A stretch of DNA of 64,000 nucleotides from CAZYBU01 sp964645775 (GTDB lineage Bacteria > Spirochaetota > UBA4802 > UBA5550), in assembly GCA_964645775.1 (NCBI GenBank), contig CAZYBU010000015.1, positions 7,582 through 71,581 on the forward strand, written 5' to 3'. The notes under the pieces were generated by a model. It saw only the letters and a list, made by a program, of their open reading frames with translations, ran no database searches and had not been told where the DNA came from. The translations under genes were made by a program, and so were the position numbers. Numbering within the stretch: the stretch's first letter is position 1; each line of letters starts with the position of its first letter. Positions 27,423 to 36,665 of the stretch are shown here, piece by piece.

Positions 27423-28259
27423 TTACCGTCCCGCCAGCTCATCCCGGTCCGATCTCTCCAGGGCCTCCCGGAGGGCCCTGTCGATCCATTCCTCCGGGAC
27501 AGTATCCGCCGGAACCGTGCCCACCTTCAGGTGCGCCAGAAACTCATGGTTCCCTTTTGGGCCGGTGACGGGCGAGGCGCAGAGCCCGGAGATACACGCC
27601 CCCTGGCCGGCAAGTTCATCCACTGTTCTGCGAAGTATGCGCCCGAGTGCTTCCTGGTCCCGGACCACGCCTTTCTTCTGTTCGCCGGGACCGGCCTCGA
27701 ACTGGGGTTTAATGAGGAGCAGAGCCTCCACGCCGGGGAAGAGCCGCGCCGCGACGGGGTACACCTTTGTTATTGAAATAAAGGAGAGGTCCCCGGTCAC
27801 GAGATCGACCGTTTCATCAAAATGTTCCGGAGTCAGGTAGCGCACGTTGGTCCTTTCATGGAGAGCAACCCGCCGGTCATTGCGGAGCCGGTAGTCGAAC
27901 TGTCCGTATCCCACGTCCACGGAGTAGACCCGGACCGCTCCCCTCTGTAGCAGGCAGTCCGTGAACCCGCCGGTGGAGGCGCCCATGTCCAGGGCGACGC
28001 GTCCCGAAACATTTATATTGAAACGATCCAGGCCCCTCTCCAGTTTATACCCCCCCCGGCTTACGTAGCGGCCACCCGGCCTTTCGACCGCGATCTCTTC
28101 CCGGCCGGTAACCTGTTTCGATGGGACACGGATCGTCTCTCCGTTTACTTTGACCCATCCTGCCTGAATCTCCCGCCGCGCCTTCTCCCGGGAAGGGGAG
28201 AAGCCCCGTTGAACGCAGAAAAGGTCGAGCCGGATAAGAGGTTCTTTTTCAGCTGACAT
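27423..28259 (-). CDS. tlyA: TlyA-family rRNA 2'-O-methyltransferase/hemolysin
   Basis: 278 residues from the ATG at 28259. An N-terminal S4 RNA-binding domain (LFCVQRGFSPSREKARR region) is followed by an FtsJ-type SAM domain with LDMGASTGGFTDCLLQRGA. The family methylates 16S and 23S rRNA; it was first called a hemolysin in Brachyspira. The ATG overlaps the dxs stop by 11 nt (ATGTCAGCTGA), which supports this start over an in-frame TTG four codons upstream. Confidence 0.93.
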   Translation of the reverse strand: MSAEKEPLIRLDLFCVQRGFSPSREKARREIQAGWVKVNGETIRVPSKQVTGREEIAVERPGGRYVSRGGYKLERGLDRFNINVSGRVALDMGASTGGFTDCLLQRGAVRVYSVDVGYGQFDYRLRNDRRVALHERTNVRYLTPEHFDETVDLVTGDLSFISITKVYPVAARLFPGVEALLLIKPQFEAGPGEQKKGVVRDQEALGRILRRTVDELAGQGACISGLCASPVTGPKGNHEFLAHLKVGTVPADTVPEEWIDRALREALERSDRDELAGR

Positions 28260-30138
28260 GACCGGCGGCAAGGAGGGAACGTACCCTGTTTGTCAGGGAA
28301 CGGGTATCCAGCCCGTAGGAGCGGAAGAGGTCTTCCATGGATCCGTGGGGCACAAACTCATCCGGAAAACCTCCCAGGAAAAGGAGCTTCCGTCCCGTTT
28401 CCGGTGGCAGGAGGGAATGTATAAGCTCACCAACACCTCCGGATACCAGTCCGTTCTCCAGGGTGAAGAAACTCCGGGTCGATTCCAGCCTCTCTGTTAC
28501 GGTATCGATGTCCAGGGGCCGTATAGAAAGGATATTGATTACTCCCACGGAAAGACCCTTCTCCTCCAGGCTCTCCATGACTTCCAGGGCCCGGGGAACC
28601 ATGTCTCCCAGGGCGAGGATGGTCAGGTCTTCTCCTTCAGCGAGGACACGGGCACGGCCCGGTTCCAGGGGTTCGCCGCCGGAGATATCGACATACTCTT
28701 CCGGGATTTTGCCCCTCGGGTACCGTATCATGACCGGCCCGGCCGCGTGATTCGACGCGAAGAGAAGGGCGTCACGGAGTTCCTCTCCTGAGGCGGGAGA
28801 GAGAAAGGTCAGGTTCGGAACGTTCCGGTAAAGTCCGATATCGAAGAGACCATGATGGGTCTCGCCGTCGTCCCCCACGATACCGGCCCGGTCCACGAGA
28901 ATCCTGACCGGCAGGTTCATGATGGCGACGTCATGGATGATCTGGTCCACGGATCGCTGGAGAAAGGTGGAGTAAATGGAGACAAAAGGTTTCTTTCCAC
29001 ACGAGGCGAGGGCCGACGCGAAGGTTATGGCGTGCTGTTCCGCGATACCCACATCGAAAAAACGTTCCGGCGCTATATGCTCCACTTCGCAGAGACCGGT
29101 GCCCAGCTTCATGGCTGCCGTTACGGCTATGATATCGGGATCATCCATGGCCAGGTTGGCCAGAGTCCGGCCGGCCAGGAGAGACCAGCTGTCTTTTTTC
29201 GAAGGAACGCTTTTCGGCTTCCCGGTGTCCCGGTCAAAGGGACCAGTGCCATGAAACCGTGAGGGGTTCTCTTCGGCGGGAGGATACCCCTTCCCTTTCC
29301 GGGTAATGACATGGATCAGCTTGGGTCCGGCGTTGATCCCCTTCACCTTCTCCATTATATCCAGGAGAAGGCTCATGTTGTGACCGTCCACAGGTCCGAA
29401 GTAACGGATACCCATGTCTTCGAACAGTTGCCCGGGGGTAATAGCGCCCTTCAGGCTCTGGCTTGCCCTGACAATCAGTTTAAAAAGTCCCTCTCCGATC
29501 TTCGGTATCCTGCGAATCAAAAACTGGGAACGTTTTCGAATACGGTTATAGAACTGGGTTGTGATGACACGGGTCAGATACTCAGAAATGGCCCCCACGT
29601 TCCGGTCGATGGAATGCTCGTTATCGTTCAGGATGATAATACAGTCATGGTTAGTCTGCCCGATGTGATTAAGAGCTTCGAAGGCCATACCGCTGGTCAG
29701 TGCGCCGTCTCCGATTACGGCGATGACCTTGTTCGAACCCTTTTCCAGATCCCGGGCTACCGCCTCGCCCATGGCAAGGGAGAGTGAGGTGCTGCTGTGT
29801 CCGGTATTGTAGGTATCAAAGGGTGACTCCACCCTCTTCGGGAAGCCGGAGAGACCCTGGTACTGCCGCAGAGTTGCGAAGGTCTCTCTCCGTCCGGTCA
29901 ATATTTTGTGAGCATAGGTCTGATGCCCCACGTCCCAGATGAGCCGGTCGGAGGGGGTGTTGAAAATATAATGAAGGGCAAGGGTGAGTTCCACCACGCC
30001 GAGAGAGGAAGCCAGATGCCCTCCTCTTTCAGACACGATATCGATAATATAATCGCGAACCTCCCGGGCAAGGGTTTCCAGCCTTTCCGGTTCCAGTTCC
30101 CTGAGTTCATTTACACTGTTAATCTTTTCAAGAAGCAT
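28249..30138 (-). CDS. dxs: 1-deoxy-D-xylulose-5-phosphate synthase
   Basis: Thiamine-diphosphate enzyme making DXP from pyruvate and glyceraldehyde 3-phosphate for isoprenoids, thiamine and pyridoxal phosphate. ATG at 30138 gives 629 residues, the normal length; a frame extending to 30273 would add 45 unrelated residues and run into ymdB. The ThDP motif GDGALTSGMAFEALNHIG lies near residue 150, and DRAGIVGDDGETHHGLFDI near 425. Confidence 0.96.
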   Translation of the reverse strand: MLLEKINSVNELRELEPERLETLAREVRDYIIDIVSERGGHLASSLGVVELTLALHYIFNTPSDRLIWDVGHQTYAHKILTGRRETFATLRQYQGLSGFPKRVESPFDTYNTGHSSTSLSLAMGEAVARDLEKGSNKVIAVIGDGALTSGMAFEALNHIGQTNHDCIIILNDNEHSIDRNVGAISEYLTRVITTQFYNRIRKRSQFLIRRIPKIGEGLFKLIVRASQSLKGAITPGQLFEDMGIRYFGPVDGHNMSLLLDIMEKVKGINAGPKLIHVITRKGKGYPPAEENPSRFHGTGPFDRDTGKPKSVPSKKDSWSLLAGRTLANLAMDDPDIIAVTAAMKLGTGLCEVEHIAPERFFDVGIAEQHAITFASALASCGKKPFVSIYSTFLQRSVDQIIHDVAIMNLPVRILVDRAGIVGDDGETHHGLFDIGLYRNVPNLTFLSPASGEELRDALLFASNHAAGPVMIRYPRGKIPEEYVDISGGEPLEPGRARVLAEGEDLTILALGDMVPRALEVMESLEEKGLSVGVINILSIRPLDIDTVTERLESTRSFFTLENGLVSGGVGELIHSLLPPETGRKLLFLGGFPDEFVPHGSMEDLFRSYGLDTRSLTNRVRSLLAAGHVS

Positions 30139-30229
30139 GGTTATTGTAATTCCGCCGCGACTCCTGATCCATTGGATCTCTTCATTTTTTATTTGCCATA
30201 CCCGGGAAGATAACAGGCCCTTGAAGAAG

Positions 30230-31006
30230 TTACAGACAAAAACGTTCGATGGAGACAGTCGATCCCTTCTCAATCCGAGCGTTAATACCGCAAACCATGG
30301 ATTCTCCCTGGGCCACCTTCATGCTTATCTTCATCTGAGTGGTCAGCCGCCTGATCGATTCCTCTACACTCATACCTATGACGGAATCAACGGGCCCGGT
30401 CATGCCCACATCGGTGATATAACCGGTCCCGCCCGGGAAGACCTTCTCGTCAGCGGTCTGGACATGAGTATGAGTGCCGAAAACCAGGGATGCCCTTCCA
30501 TCCACGTAACGCCCGAATGCCTGCTTTTCCGCCGTGGCCTCTGCGTGAAAATCGACAATGAACGCTTCGCACACCCGGGCCATCTCGTCGTAAATACGGT
30601 CAAAGGCCCGAAAAGGACAGTCGAGAAGCTGATCCATAGTGATTCGTCCCATAAGGTTAATTACACAGACCTTCATTCCCCGTATATCAACAAGGTGGAA
30701 GCCGCTACCCGGCACGCCGGGAGGAAAATTATGGGGCCTGAGCAGTCTCGGTTCCCTCCCCATAATGGAAAGGATATCCCGGTTTCCCCAGACATGGTTG
30801 CCCGTGGTAACGACATCGACTCCCGAACCGAGAAACTGCTGAACCACAGAAGGGGTTATGGCCCGGCCCCCCGCCGCGTTCTCACTGTTTACCACGGCCA
30901 GGTCCACACTGTATCGGGTCCGGAGTCCTTCCAGCCGATTCATCAGGGCATTCCGGCCCGGCCGCCCAATTACGTCCCCAACGGCCAGAATGGAGAGAGA
31001 ACCCAT
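30230..31006 (-). CDS. ymdB: YmdB-family metallophosphoesterase
   Basis: 258 residues. Metal-binding signatures GDVIGRPGRNAL near residue 10, NSENAAGG near 40, TTGNHVWGNRD near 67, FHAEATAEK near 150 and GTHTHVQTAD near 177 match the TIGR00282 family, 2',3'-cyclic-nucleotide phosphodiesterases in Bacillus. Neighbouring rny is the usual partner in many bacteria. Confidence 0.94.
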   Translation of the reverse strand: MGSLSILAVGDVIGRPGRNALMNRLEGLRTRYSVDLAVVNSENAAGGRAITPSVVQQFLGSGVDVVTTGNHVWGNRDILSIMGREPRLLRPHNFPPGVPGSGFHLVDIRGMKVCVINLMGRITMDQLLDCPFRAFDRIYDEMARVCEAFIVDFHAEATAEKQAFGRYVDGRASLVFGTHTHVQTADEKVFPGGTGYITDVGMTGPVDSVIGMSVEESIRRLTTQMKISMKVAQGESMVCGINARIEKGSTVSIERFCL

Positions 31007-31042
31007 CAGAGCCTCTCTCTCCGCGTTTTCGGTACACCTTTC

Positions 31043-32572
31043 TTAACGGGCATACTCGACTATGCGCTTCTCACGGATAAGGGTCACCCGCACAATTCCT
31101 GGATATTTAAGATCGTTCTCTATCCTTGTGGCGATGTCCCTGGCCATGTTCTCCGCACGGCTGTCATCCACCATGTCGTTATCCACCATGACCCGAAGCT
31201 CGCGGCCGGCCTGTATGGCGTAACACTTCTCCACGCCCTTGAATTCTTTCGCGATGTTCTCCAGGTTCTCAAGTCGTTTCAGATAGGTGTCCATGGACTC
31301 CCTCCGGGCGCCTGGACGGGAAGCCGAGATGGCGTCCGCCACCTGCACGATCACCGCCTCGAAGGACTCGGGCTCCCGGTCATTATGATGGGAGGCGATG
31401 GCGTTAACACACTTATCGTTTTCCCCGAACTTCTTGGCCATCTCAGCGCCGATAATGGCATGGGAACCTTCCCCTTCCACGATGTTGCCTTTCCCTATGT
31501 CGTGCAGAATTCCCGCCCTCTTGGCGAACTGGACGTCCAGTTTCAGTTCACCCGCGATCATGCCGGATATGTTGGCCACTTCCATGCTGTGCGCCAGAAC
31601 GCTCTGGCCGTAACTGGTCCTGTATCTCAGTTTTCCTATACTGGCCAGGGCCTCCTTTGAGAGTCCGGGAATGCCGAGCTGGTAGACAGCCTTTTCGCCC
31701 TCCTCCAGCATCCCCTCCTCCATCTCCATGGTGACCTTTTCCACAACTTCCTCAATACGGGCAGGATGGATTCTTCCGTTCTGTATAAGACGCTCCAGGG
31801 AGAGACGGGCGATTTCACGACGCACGGGATCAAAGGCCGATATGACGACCACCTCAGGCGTATCATCGATGATCATATCCACGCCGGCAAAGGTTTCCAG
31901 GGTCCGGATATTACGTCCTTCCCGCCCGATGATTCGGCCCTTCATCTCATCTGAAGGAAGAGAGACCGTGGTGATAGTGCTCTCCGAGGTATAGTCCGAA
32001 GCGTTCCTCTGGATCGCGGATATTACCACATCCTTGGCCTTCTTGTCCGCGGTGCGGCGGGCCTCTTCTTCAACCTTGTTTATGAGCCGGGTCGCCTCGA
32101 ACCGGACCTCACTCTCCAGGTTTTTCATGAGGACTTCCCGGGCCTCTTCGGCCGTCATCCCGGCTACCCGTTCAAGTTCCTTCTTGTGCTTTTCGAATTC
32201 ATGGTGAAGTTCCTCTTCCCGCTCCTGGAGTCCCTGTTCCCTCATGACGAGCTTTTTTTCGGAACGCTCTACCTGCTCGGTCCGTTCCTCAAGTGAACCT
32301 TCCTTCTGATTAAGCCGCCGTTCAATGCTGAGCAGCTCCTGTCGGCTCTCATGTAACTCTTTCTCAAAATTGTTTTTTTCCTTGAGCAGCTGATCCTTCG
32401 TTTCGATCAGCAGTTCTTTCCTTTTATTTTCCGCTTCCCTGATGGCGTCCTGTACAATGCGATGCGATTTGGCCTCGGCGGAATTCAGCCGCACACGTCC
32501 GATATATGACCTGATCGCGAAGCCGAGGATGCCGGCAAGCGGGAGCGCGATAACACACAGTATCGTTGTCAT
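31043..32572 (-). CDS. rny: Ribonuclease Y
   Basis: Membrane-anchored endoribonuclease that starts mRNA decay. 509 residues from the ATG at 32572, chosen because GGGAGG lies 6 nt upstream (a longer frame starts at 32593). Order: N-terminal membrane helix 3-20, long charged coiled coil about 30-190, KH domain with GRIIGREGRNIRTLE, HD domain with the metal-binding HDIGKG, and the C-terminal tail. Confidence 0.96.
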   Translation of the reverse strand: MTTILCVIALPLAGILGFAIRSYIGRVRLNSAEAKSHRIVQDAIREAENKRKELLIETKDQLLKEKNNFEKELHESRQELLSIERRLNQKEGSLEERTEQVERSEKKLVMREQGLQEREEELHHEFEKHKKELERVAGMTAEEAREVLMKNLESEVRFEATRLINKVEEEARRTADKKAKDVVISAIQRNASDYTSESTITTVSLPSDEMKGRIIGREGRNIRTLETFAGVDMIIDDTPEVVVISAFDPVRREIARLSLERLIQNGRIHPARIEEVVEKVTMEMEEGMLEEGEKAVYQLGIPGLSKEALASIGKLRYRTSYGQSVLAHSMEVANISGMIAGELKLDVQFAKRAGILHDIGKGNIVEGEGSHAIIGAEMAKKFGENDKCVNAIASHHNDREPESFEAVIVQVADAISASRPGARRESMDTYLKRLENLENIAKEFKGVEKCYAIQAGRELRVMVDNDMVDDSRAENMARDIATRIENDLKYPGIVRVTLIREKRIVEYAR

Positions 32573-32659
32573 GTTTTTCCTCCCACAAGGCACCGGAGTA
32601 CCTTCATAGACGCTGCCAGTAACCCTTGCCCTTTTCAGGTATCCGGGAAAGCTGGAGCG

Positions 32660-33148
32660 TCAGGGGAGCCTGGAAAATCTCTGATGAATCTGTTCCGCGA
32701 CTTGCTGTGGGACAAAGGAGGTTATATCTCCACTGAACCTGGCAACCTCTTTGATGATAGTAGATGATATAAAAAAGTAATCGCCCTGTGTCATCATGAA
32801 AACCGTTTCCAGTTCAGGCGCAAGCCTCTTGTTGGCGGAGGCCAGGGTCATTTCATATTCGAAATCGGTTACGGACCGGAGACCGCGGATAATAAAATTG
32901 ATCTTCTTCTCCCGGCAATACTCAATGAGCAGTCCGTTAAATGAAACAACCTCATAATCTCCTTCAACATGGGCTATACTCGATTCTATCAACTCTATCC
33001 TCTCTTCCACAGAGAAAAGAGGGTCCTTCGCGCCGTTACGCGCCACAGCAATGATGAGTTTATCGCACAAAAGGGCACTTCGCTCAACGATATCGATGTG
33101 CCCGTTTGTCACCGGGTCAAAGGTCCCAGGATAGATCGCAACATTCAT
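32660..33148 (-). CDS. coaD: Phosphopantetheine adenylyltransferase
   Basis: Penultimate CoA biosynthesis step. 162 residues with the nucleotidyltransferase motif PGTFDPVTNGHIDIVERS at the N terminus and the SSTIIKEVA motif near residue 127. It is the first gene of the rny-ymdB-dxs run, 87 nt upstream of rny. Confidence 0.96.
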   Translation of the reverse strand: MNVAIYPGTFDPVTNGHIDIVERSALLCDKLIIAVARNGAKDPLFSVEERIELIESSIAHVEGDYEVVSFNGLLIEYCREKKINFIIRGLRSVTDFEYEMTLASANKRLAPELETVFMMTQGDYFFISSTIIKEVARFSGDITSFVPQQVAEQIHQRFSRLP

Positions 33149-33393
33149 CTGTATTCCAAGCTACTCCAACATTTTTAATAAAAAAATCCCTGAAAATGTC
33201 AAGAAATAATTAATGATTTCTTTATTAATACAGTAATTATTCCTGGAGATGCTTTTACGTGCAAACAAAAAAGAATCAATTCAATTACCCGCCGCCGAAG
33301 AGAATGGAGACAATAGAGTTTTTTATCAAAAATAAAGGTAACCGATCAGTACTGTTATTAATATGCACTATGCGGATAAGGATCTATGCTTCA
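33149..33393. other. AT-rich spacer with a possible short ORF
   Basis: No firm gene. A 28-codon plus-strand frame near 33249-33335 encodes MLLRANKKESIQLPAAEENG and onward; its LPAAE segment resembles one in the spacer at 8354-8739. Probably a remnant or chance. Confidence 0.25.
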
Positions 33394-35106
33394 TCATAGC
33401 TCTTTGCCTACAGGAATGTTGTCCCATCCTCCCTCATCCCTGAGCTTCCCGGCAATTTCCACCGCCTCTTCAGCGAGAAGAAGGTAGTCCACCTTCGCGC
33501 TCCGGGTCAGAGGCAGGCTCCCCGGCTCCACGATCTTTACATGGGAAGGCCGTGAATAGGCTGAAATGTCCTGGCAGGCTTCCATAACCTCTTCAGGGGT
33601 GAGGTCTTTGTCCGATTCCACGAAAGCCATGATCCCCTCGCTGAATATATCATGGGGCACGCCTACAACGGCTACCTTATCGAGCCGGTCCCCCAGCCGT
33701 GCTGATATATGGCTCTCCACGGTTCCGGGAAAGACCTGGTATCCCTTCGGCTTGATAATAAACTTACGCCTTCCGGAGAAGTGAAGACCCTTATCATCAT
33801 AGGATCCTACGTCTCCCGTATAGAGGACCCCCTCCCGGGTAAGGACGTTTCGGGTGTTCTCCGGATCACAGTAATACCCCGGAAAGACCTGGACACCCTC
33901 CAGGCATATCTCCCCTGAATCCCCGGCCGGTAGTACATCCCCTGCCGTCCTGTCCGGTTTCATCGGCTTACGGATAGTGATTCGGCAAAGGGGCTGGTCA
34001 AAGCCGATACCCTGGAGAACCTCATCCACGCCGGCCCCCATGGGGGTATAGCTGCAAAAACCGCTCGCCTCGGTGAGGCCGTCGCCGGTTCCCACATCAG
34101 GAGCCATGGCGGCCATCTTCTCAAGGAACTCCCGCGTGACGGATTGACCTCCATAGACCACAAGCCTCAGACTGGAGAGATCCTTTTTATCATAGTCAGG
34201 CACCCTCCACTCCAGGTTAAACAGGGCCGGTATCTGCCCAATCAGGGTAACACGGTACTTCTCGATGGCATCCAGGCTCTGGGCCGCGTCGAAAACTGGC
34301 AATATCACAAGAACGGAACCACCGTAGATGGTACTGGCTACCTGTTCCGTGATGCATCCCACATGGGAGGGTGGCAGGTTGGCGAGGAAGATATCATTCT
34401 TCTGCAGTTCGAAGGCCACGCAGAGCCCGATATTCTGGGCCGTGATGCCGTCATGGGTCAGCATGGCCGGCTTCGGGGACCCGGTTGAACCGGTTGTGAA
34501 AATGATCAGGCATGGGTCGCTGCCGGATACCTTTTCCCTGGCTTTTTTAACGGAGCCTGTGATCAGGGAGAGGATAAGGTTTTTCGCGATCCCCCGTGTG
34601 AACCCTTTCATGGAAAGAGCTCCTTCGATCAGGCCTTCATCCGTGTTCTGAAACTGGACGGCATGTTCAATGAACGGGGTCTCCTGAAGGGCCTCCTTTA
34701 CCAGGGGCCTGAAATCGGCCTGGGGTGTCTCTCCCAGGAAGAAGTACCCTTTCGGCCGAATCTTCTGCAGGGCATAGACGATCTCATCTTTTTTGAGGCG
34801 AAGGTCAAGGGGAGCGACGATTACACCTACACGGTAGGCGGCGTACATAAGGTAGAGATGCTCCTTAACCAGGGGAAGGCTGGTGGCGATGATATCCCCT
34901 TTCCGGTAACCGTGATTCAGAAGCTGGGCCGCCAGGCCCTTTACGGAACGCTCAAATACCGACCAGGGTATCTTCTCGTCCGTATGATACTCTATGATGG
35001 CTGTCTCTTTACCCTTTTGGGACGCGTAATGGGTAACATAATCCGACAGGTTGGTAAATCTCCGCTCAAACTCATCCAGACATTGCCTCTCTTTTTCCGG
35101 TGTCAT
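33394..35106 (-). CDS. AMP-forming acyl-CoA synthetase family protein
   Basis: 570 residues of the ANL adenylate-forming superfamily: P-loop-like IIFTTGSTGSPKPAMLTH near 210, the acyl-adenylate region DGLTEASGFCSYTPMG near 345, and YTGDVGSYDDKGLHFSGRR near 435 with the C-terminal catalytic lysine region TRSAKVDY near 545. The substrate (fatty or aromatic acid) cannot be read from the sequence. Single gene with its own promoter. Confidence 0.88.
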   Translation of the reverse strand: MTPEKERQCLDEFERRFTNLSDYVTHYASQKGKETAIIEYHTDEKIPWSVFERSVKGLAAQLLNHGYRKGDIIATSLPLVKEHLYLMYAAYRVGVIVAPLDLRLKKDEIVYALQKIRPKGYFFLGETPQADFRPLVKEALQETPFIEHAVQFQNTDEGLIEGALSMKGFTRGIAKNLILSLITGSVKKAREKVSGSDPCLIIFTTGSTGSPKPAMLTHDGITAQNIGLCVAFELQKNDIFLANLPPSHVGCITEQVASTIYGGSVLVILPVFDAAQSLDAIEKYRVTLIGQIPALFNLEWRVPDYDKKDLSSLRLVVYGGQSVTREFLEKMAAMAPDVGTGDGLTEASGFCSYTPMGAGVDEVLQGIGFDQPLCRITIRKPMKPDRTAGDVLPAGDSGEICLEGVQVFPGYYCDPENTRNVLTREGVLYTGDVGSYDDKGLHFSGRRKFIIKPKGYQVFPGTVESHISARLGDRLDKVAVVGVPHDIFSEGIMAFVESDKDLTPEEVMEACQDISAYSRPSHVKIVEPGSLPLTRSAKVDYLLLAEEAVEIAGKLRDEGGWDNIPVGKEL

Positions 35107-35139
35107 GCTCTCCCCCTCCTGTGTATATCCTGTAACGCG

Positions 35140-35167
35140 ACTATACGTTTTATCGACAAAATGACAA
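35140..35167 (-). promoter_or_regulatory. Promoter of the acyl-CoA synthetase
   Basis: Minus-strand TTGTCA (35167-35162), 16-nt spacer, TATAGT (35145-35140): 5/6 at both boxes. A GGAGGGGGAG ribosome-binding site precedes the ATG at 35106. Confidence 0.5.
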
Positions 35168-35366
35168 GAAAATTTTTATATTATCGGGAGGTTTGTTTAC
35201 CCAGGCAGATAAGACCCAATTACCTGAAATCGATCATAAACGGAAGGATGGTTATGAAAGTGAAGCTCTCAAACCCTTCCTGAATAGGTATCTTTTTGAA
35301 CGTCCGAGAGTAATTATTTTTTCCATTTTTCTTCTGACAGACGTGTACCCATTGAGGCTCTTTAAC

Positions 35367-35395
35367 TTGACTTTCCAGAGGGGCCTGACTATAAT
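35367..35395 (+). promoter_or_regulatory. Near-consensus promoter of the heptad-repeat protein
   Basis: TTGACT (35367-35372), exactly 17 nt, TATAAT (35390-35395). The expected start site is about 10 nt before the ATG at 35412, so the message has almost no leader. This placement excludes the longer frame starting at 35193. Confidence 0.7.
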
Positions 35396-35411
35396 TTACG
35401 GATTACGTATC

Positions 35412-35942
35412 ATGGCGCAGACAATGGAACTGACAGGCGAACAGATTCAGAAAATCGGCGATTACGTCATCGAGAAAAGTCATCTCTGGGCACCCAGGTA
35501 TGACCGTGACCTCCTGGAGCGAAGCGTTCGTCTGGAAGAGGAGCTGAAGAACCAGAGGGAGCTGATGCTCCAGGGGTTTCAGCAGATGGACACTCGTTTC
35601 GAGTCCATGCAGAAACAGATGGATGAGCGTTTCGCGGCATCGGACAGACGCTTTAGTGACATGAATCAGCGCTTCAATGACATGAATCAGCGCTTTAGTG
35701 ACATGAATCAGCGCTTCGATGACACGAACCGGCGCTTTGATGACATGAATCAGCACTTCGATGACATAAATCAGCGCTTTGATGACATAAATCAGCGCTT
35801 CGATAACACGAACCAGCGTTTCGATGACACGAACCAGCGCTTCGATGACATGAACAAAAAGTTCATCATGATGTTCGGCTTCATGACCATCGGACTGACC
35901 CTTATCACAGTCCTTATGAGTATCTACGAGTTCGTGACCTGA
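35412..35942 (+). CDS. Bdr-like heptad-repeat coiled-coil membrane protein
   Basis: 176 residues: a charged N-terminal region, ten consecutive heptads of the form RFDDMNQ (residues 80-149), then one C-terminal membrane helix (about 152-172). The design, repeat coiled coil plus C-terminal anchor, resembles Borrelia Bdr proteins and related spirochaetal and cyanobacterial coiled-coil proteins; function is unknown. The start is fixed by the promoter at 35367-35395. The last 19 nt overlap the convergent gene. Confidence 0.8.
   Translation: MAQTMELTGEQIQKIGDYVIEKSHLWAPRYDRDLLERSVRLEEELKNQRELMLQGFQQMDTRFESMQKQMDERFAASDRRFSDMNQRFNDMNQRFSDMNQRFDDTNRRFDDMNQHFDDINQRFDDINQRFDNTNQRFDDTNQRFDDMNKKFIMMFGFMTIGLTLITVLMSIYEFVT
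35649..35858 (+). repeat. Ten 21-bp tandem repeats encoding RFDDMNQ-type heptads
   Basis: Ten in-frame 21-bp units. Third- and fourth-position changes (S, N or D; M, T or I) separate copies, but the DNA remains very similar between units, so copy number could change by slippage or recombination. Confidence 0.85.
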
Positions 35943-36334
35943 TCCGGATCAACGTACCCGATCCTCCAGCGATAATAGAGCCATAACCAGAAAAAGGCGA
36001 AGAATACTGTCAGGAAGAGATAAAGACTGACCGGCCCTCCTTCGATGATGGTGAGGACGATCCCCAGCACGGCCGTAAAGGACCAGACCAGTTTCAAAAC
36101 CAGCATGGTTTTAAAGACCTCCACTGTCTCGTTGCGTACAAGGAGCGAAATCCCTCCGATTCCGAACAGGGCGGCAGCCACCAGGCGCGTTGTCAGGGTG
36201 TTAATATCCTGAAAACCGAAGAGTTCCAGGCTCCATACCGGGAAAAACATCATCGGTATGGCGAACAGAAAATCGACCGCGAAATGAATACTAAACCAGA
36301 CCCGGAGACCTCCGGGAAATTCCTTTGACGGCAT
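35924..36334 (-). CDS. Small polytopic membrane protein
   Basis: 136 residues with four hydrophobic segments (about 12-30, 45-63, 72-92, 98-120). No family named with confidence. Convergent with the heptad-repeat gene. Confidence 0.65.
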   Translation of the reverse strand: MPSKEFPGGLRVWFSIHFAVDFLFAIPMMFFPVWSLELFGFQDINTLTTRLVAAALFGIGGISLLVRNETVEVFKTMLVLKLVWSFTAVLGIVLTIIEGGPVSLYLFLTVFFAFFWLWLYYRWRIGYVDPDQVTNS

Positions 36335-36410
36335 GGCATCCTCCCATAAAACATGTTATCCGGAGTATACTTAAAACCGGAATCTCTGTCACCTTTTTTC
36401 GCTACCTGAC

Positions 36411-36439
36411 TTTACGAAACAGAACCATTGCGCTATATT
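36411..36439 (+). promoter_or_regulatory. Promoter of the DUF2905 gene
   Basis: TTTACG (36411-36416), 17 nt, TATATT (36434-36439), with the ATG about 12 nt after the expected start site: a second very short leader in this area. Confidence 0.5.
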
Positions 36440-36457
36440 CTTACGCAGGGAGACGCC

Positions 36458-36661
36458 ATGAATATCGGAAAGATTCTGATCATAACAGGTATCGTTCTTG
36501 TTGGCGCCGGGATCATCTATTACCTGACAGGCGGCAGGGTCGGTCGCCTGCCGGGAGACATCCATGTTCAGAGGGAGAACCTGCAGGTCTATATTCCTGT
36601 CACAACCATGATCCTCCTCAGCCTTGTGCTTTCCCTTATTCTGTGGCTGCTCAGAAGATGA
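36458..36661 (+). CDS. DUF2905-type small membrane protein
   Basis: 67 residues: two membrane helices (6-26, 45-64) around a short loop with GGRVGRLPGDIHVQRENL, the DUF2905 signature. AGGGAG lies 5-6 nt before the ATG at 36458; the frame upstream (36428) is outside the transcript if the promoter is right. Function unknown in all members. Confidence 0.85.
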   Translation: MNIGKILIITGIVLVGAGIIYYLTGGRVGRLPGDIHVQRENLQVYIPVTTMILLSLVLSLILWLLRR

Positions 36662-36665
36662 ATCC

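Noticed and set aside
30137..31660. 507-codon plus-strand frame
   Set aside because: Shadow crossing dxs, ymdB and rny; no ribosome-binding site and no family.
35193..35411. Longer N terminus for the heptad-repeat protein
   Set aside because: A near-consensus promoter lies inside this segment, so it would not be transcribed with the gene.
35649..35858. CRISPR array
   Set aside because: The 21-bp repeats are contiguous, in frame and coding; there are no spacers.
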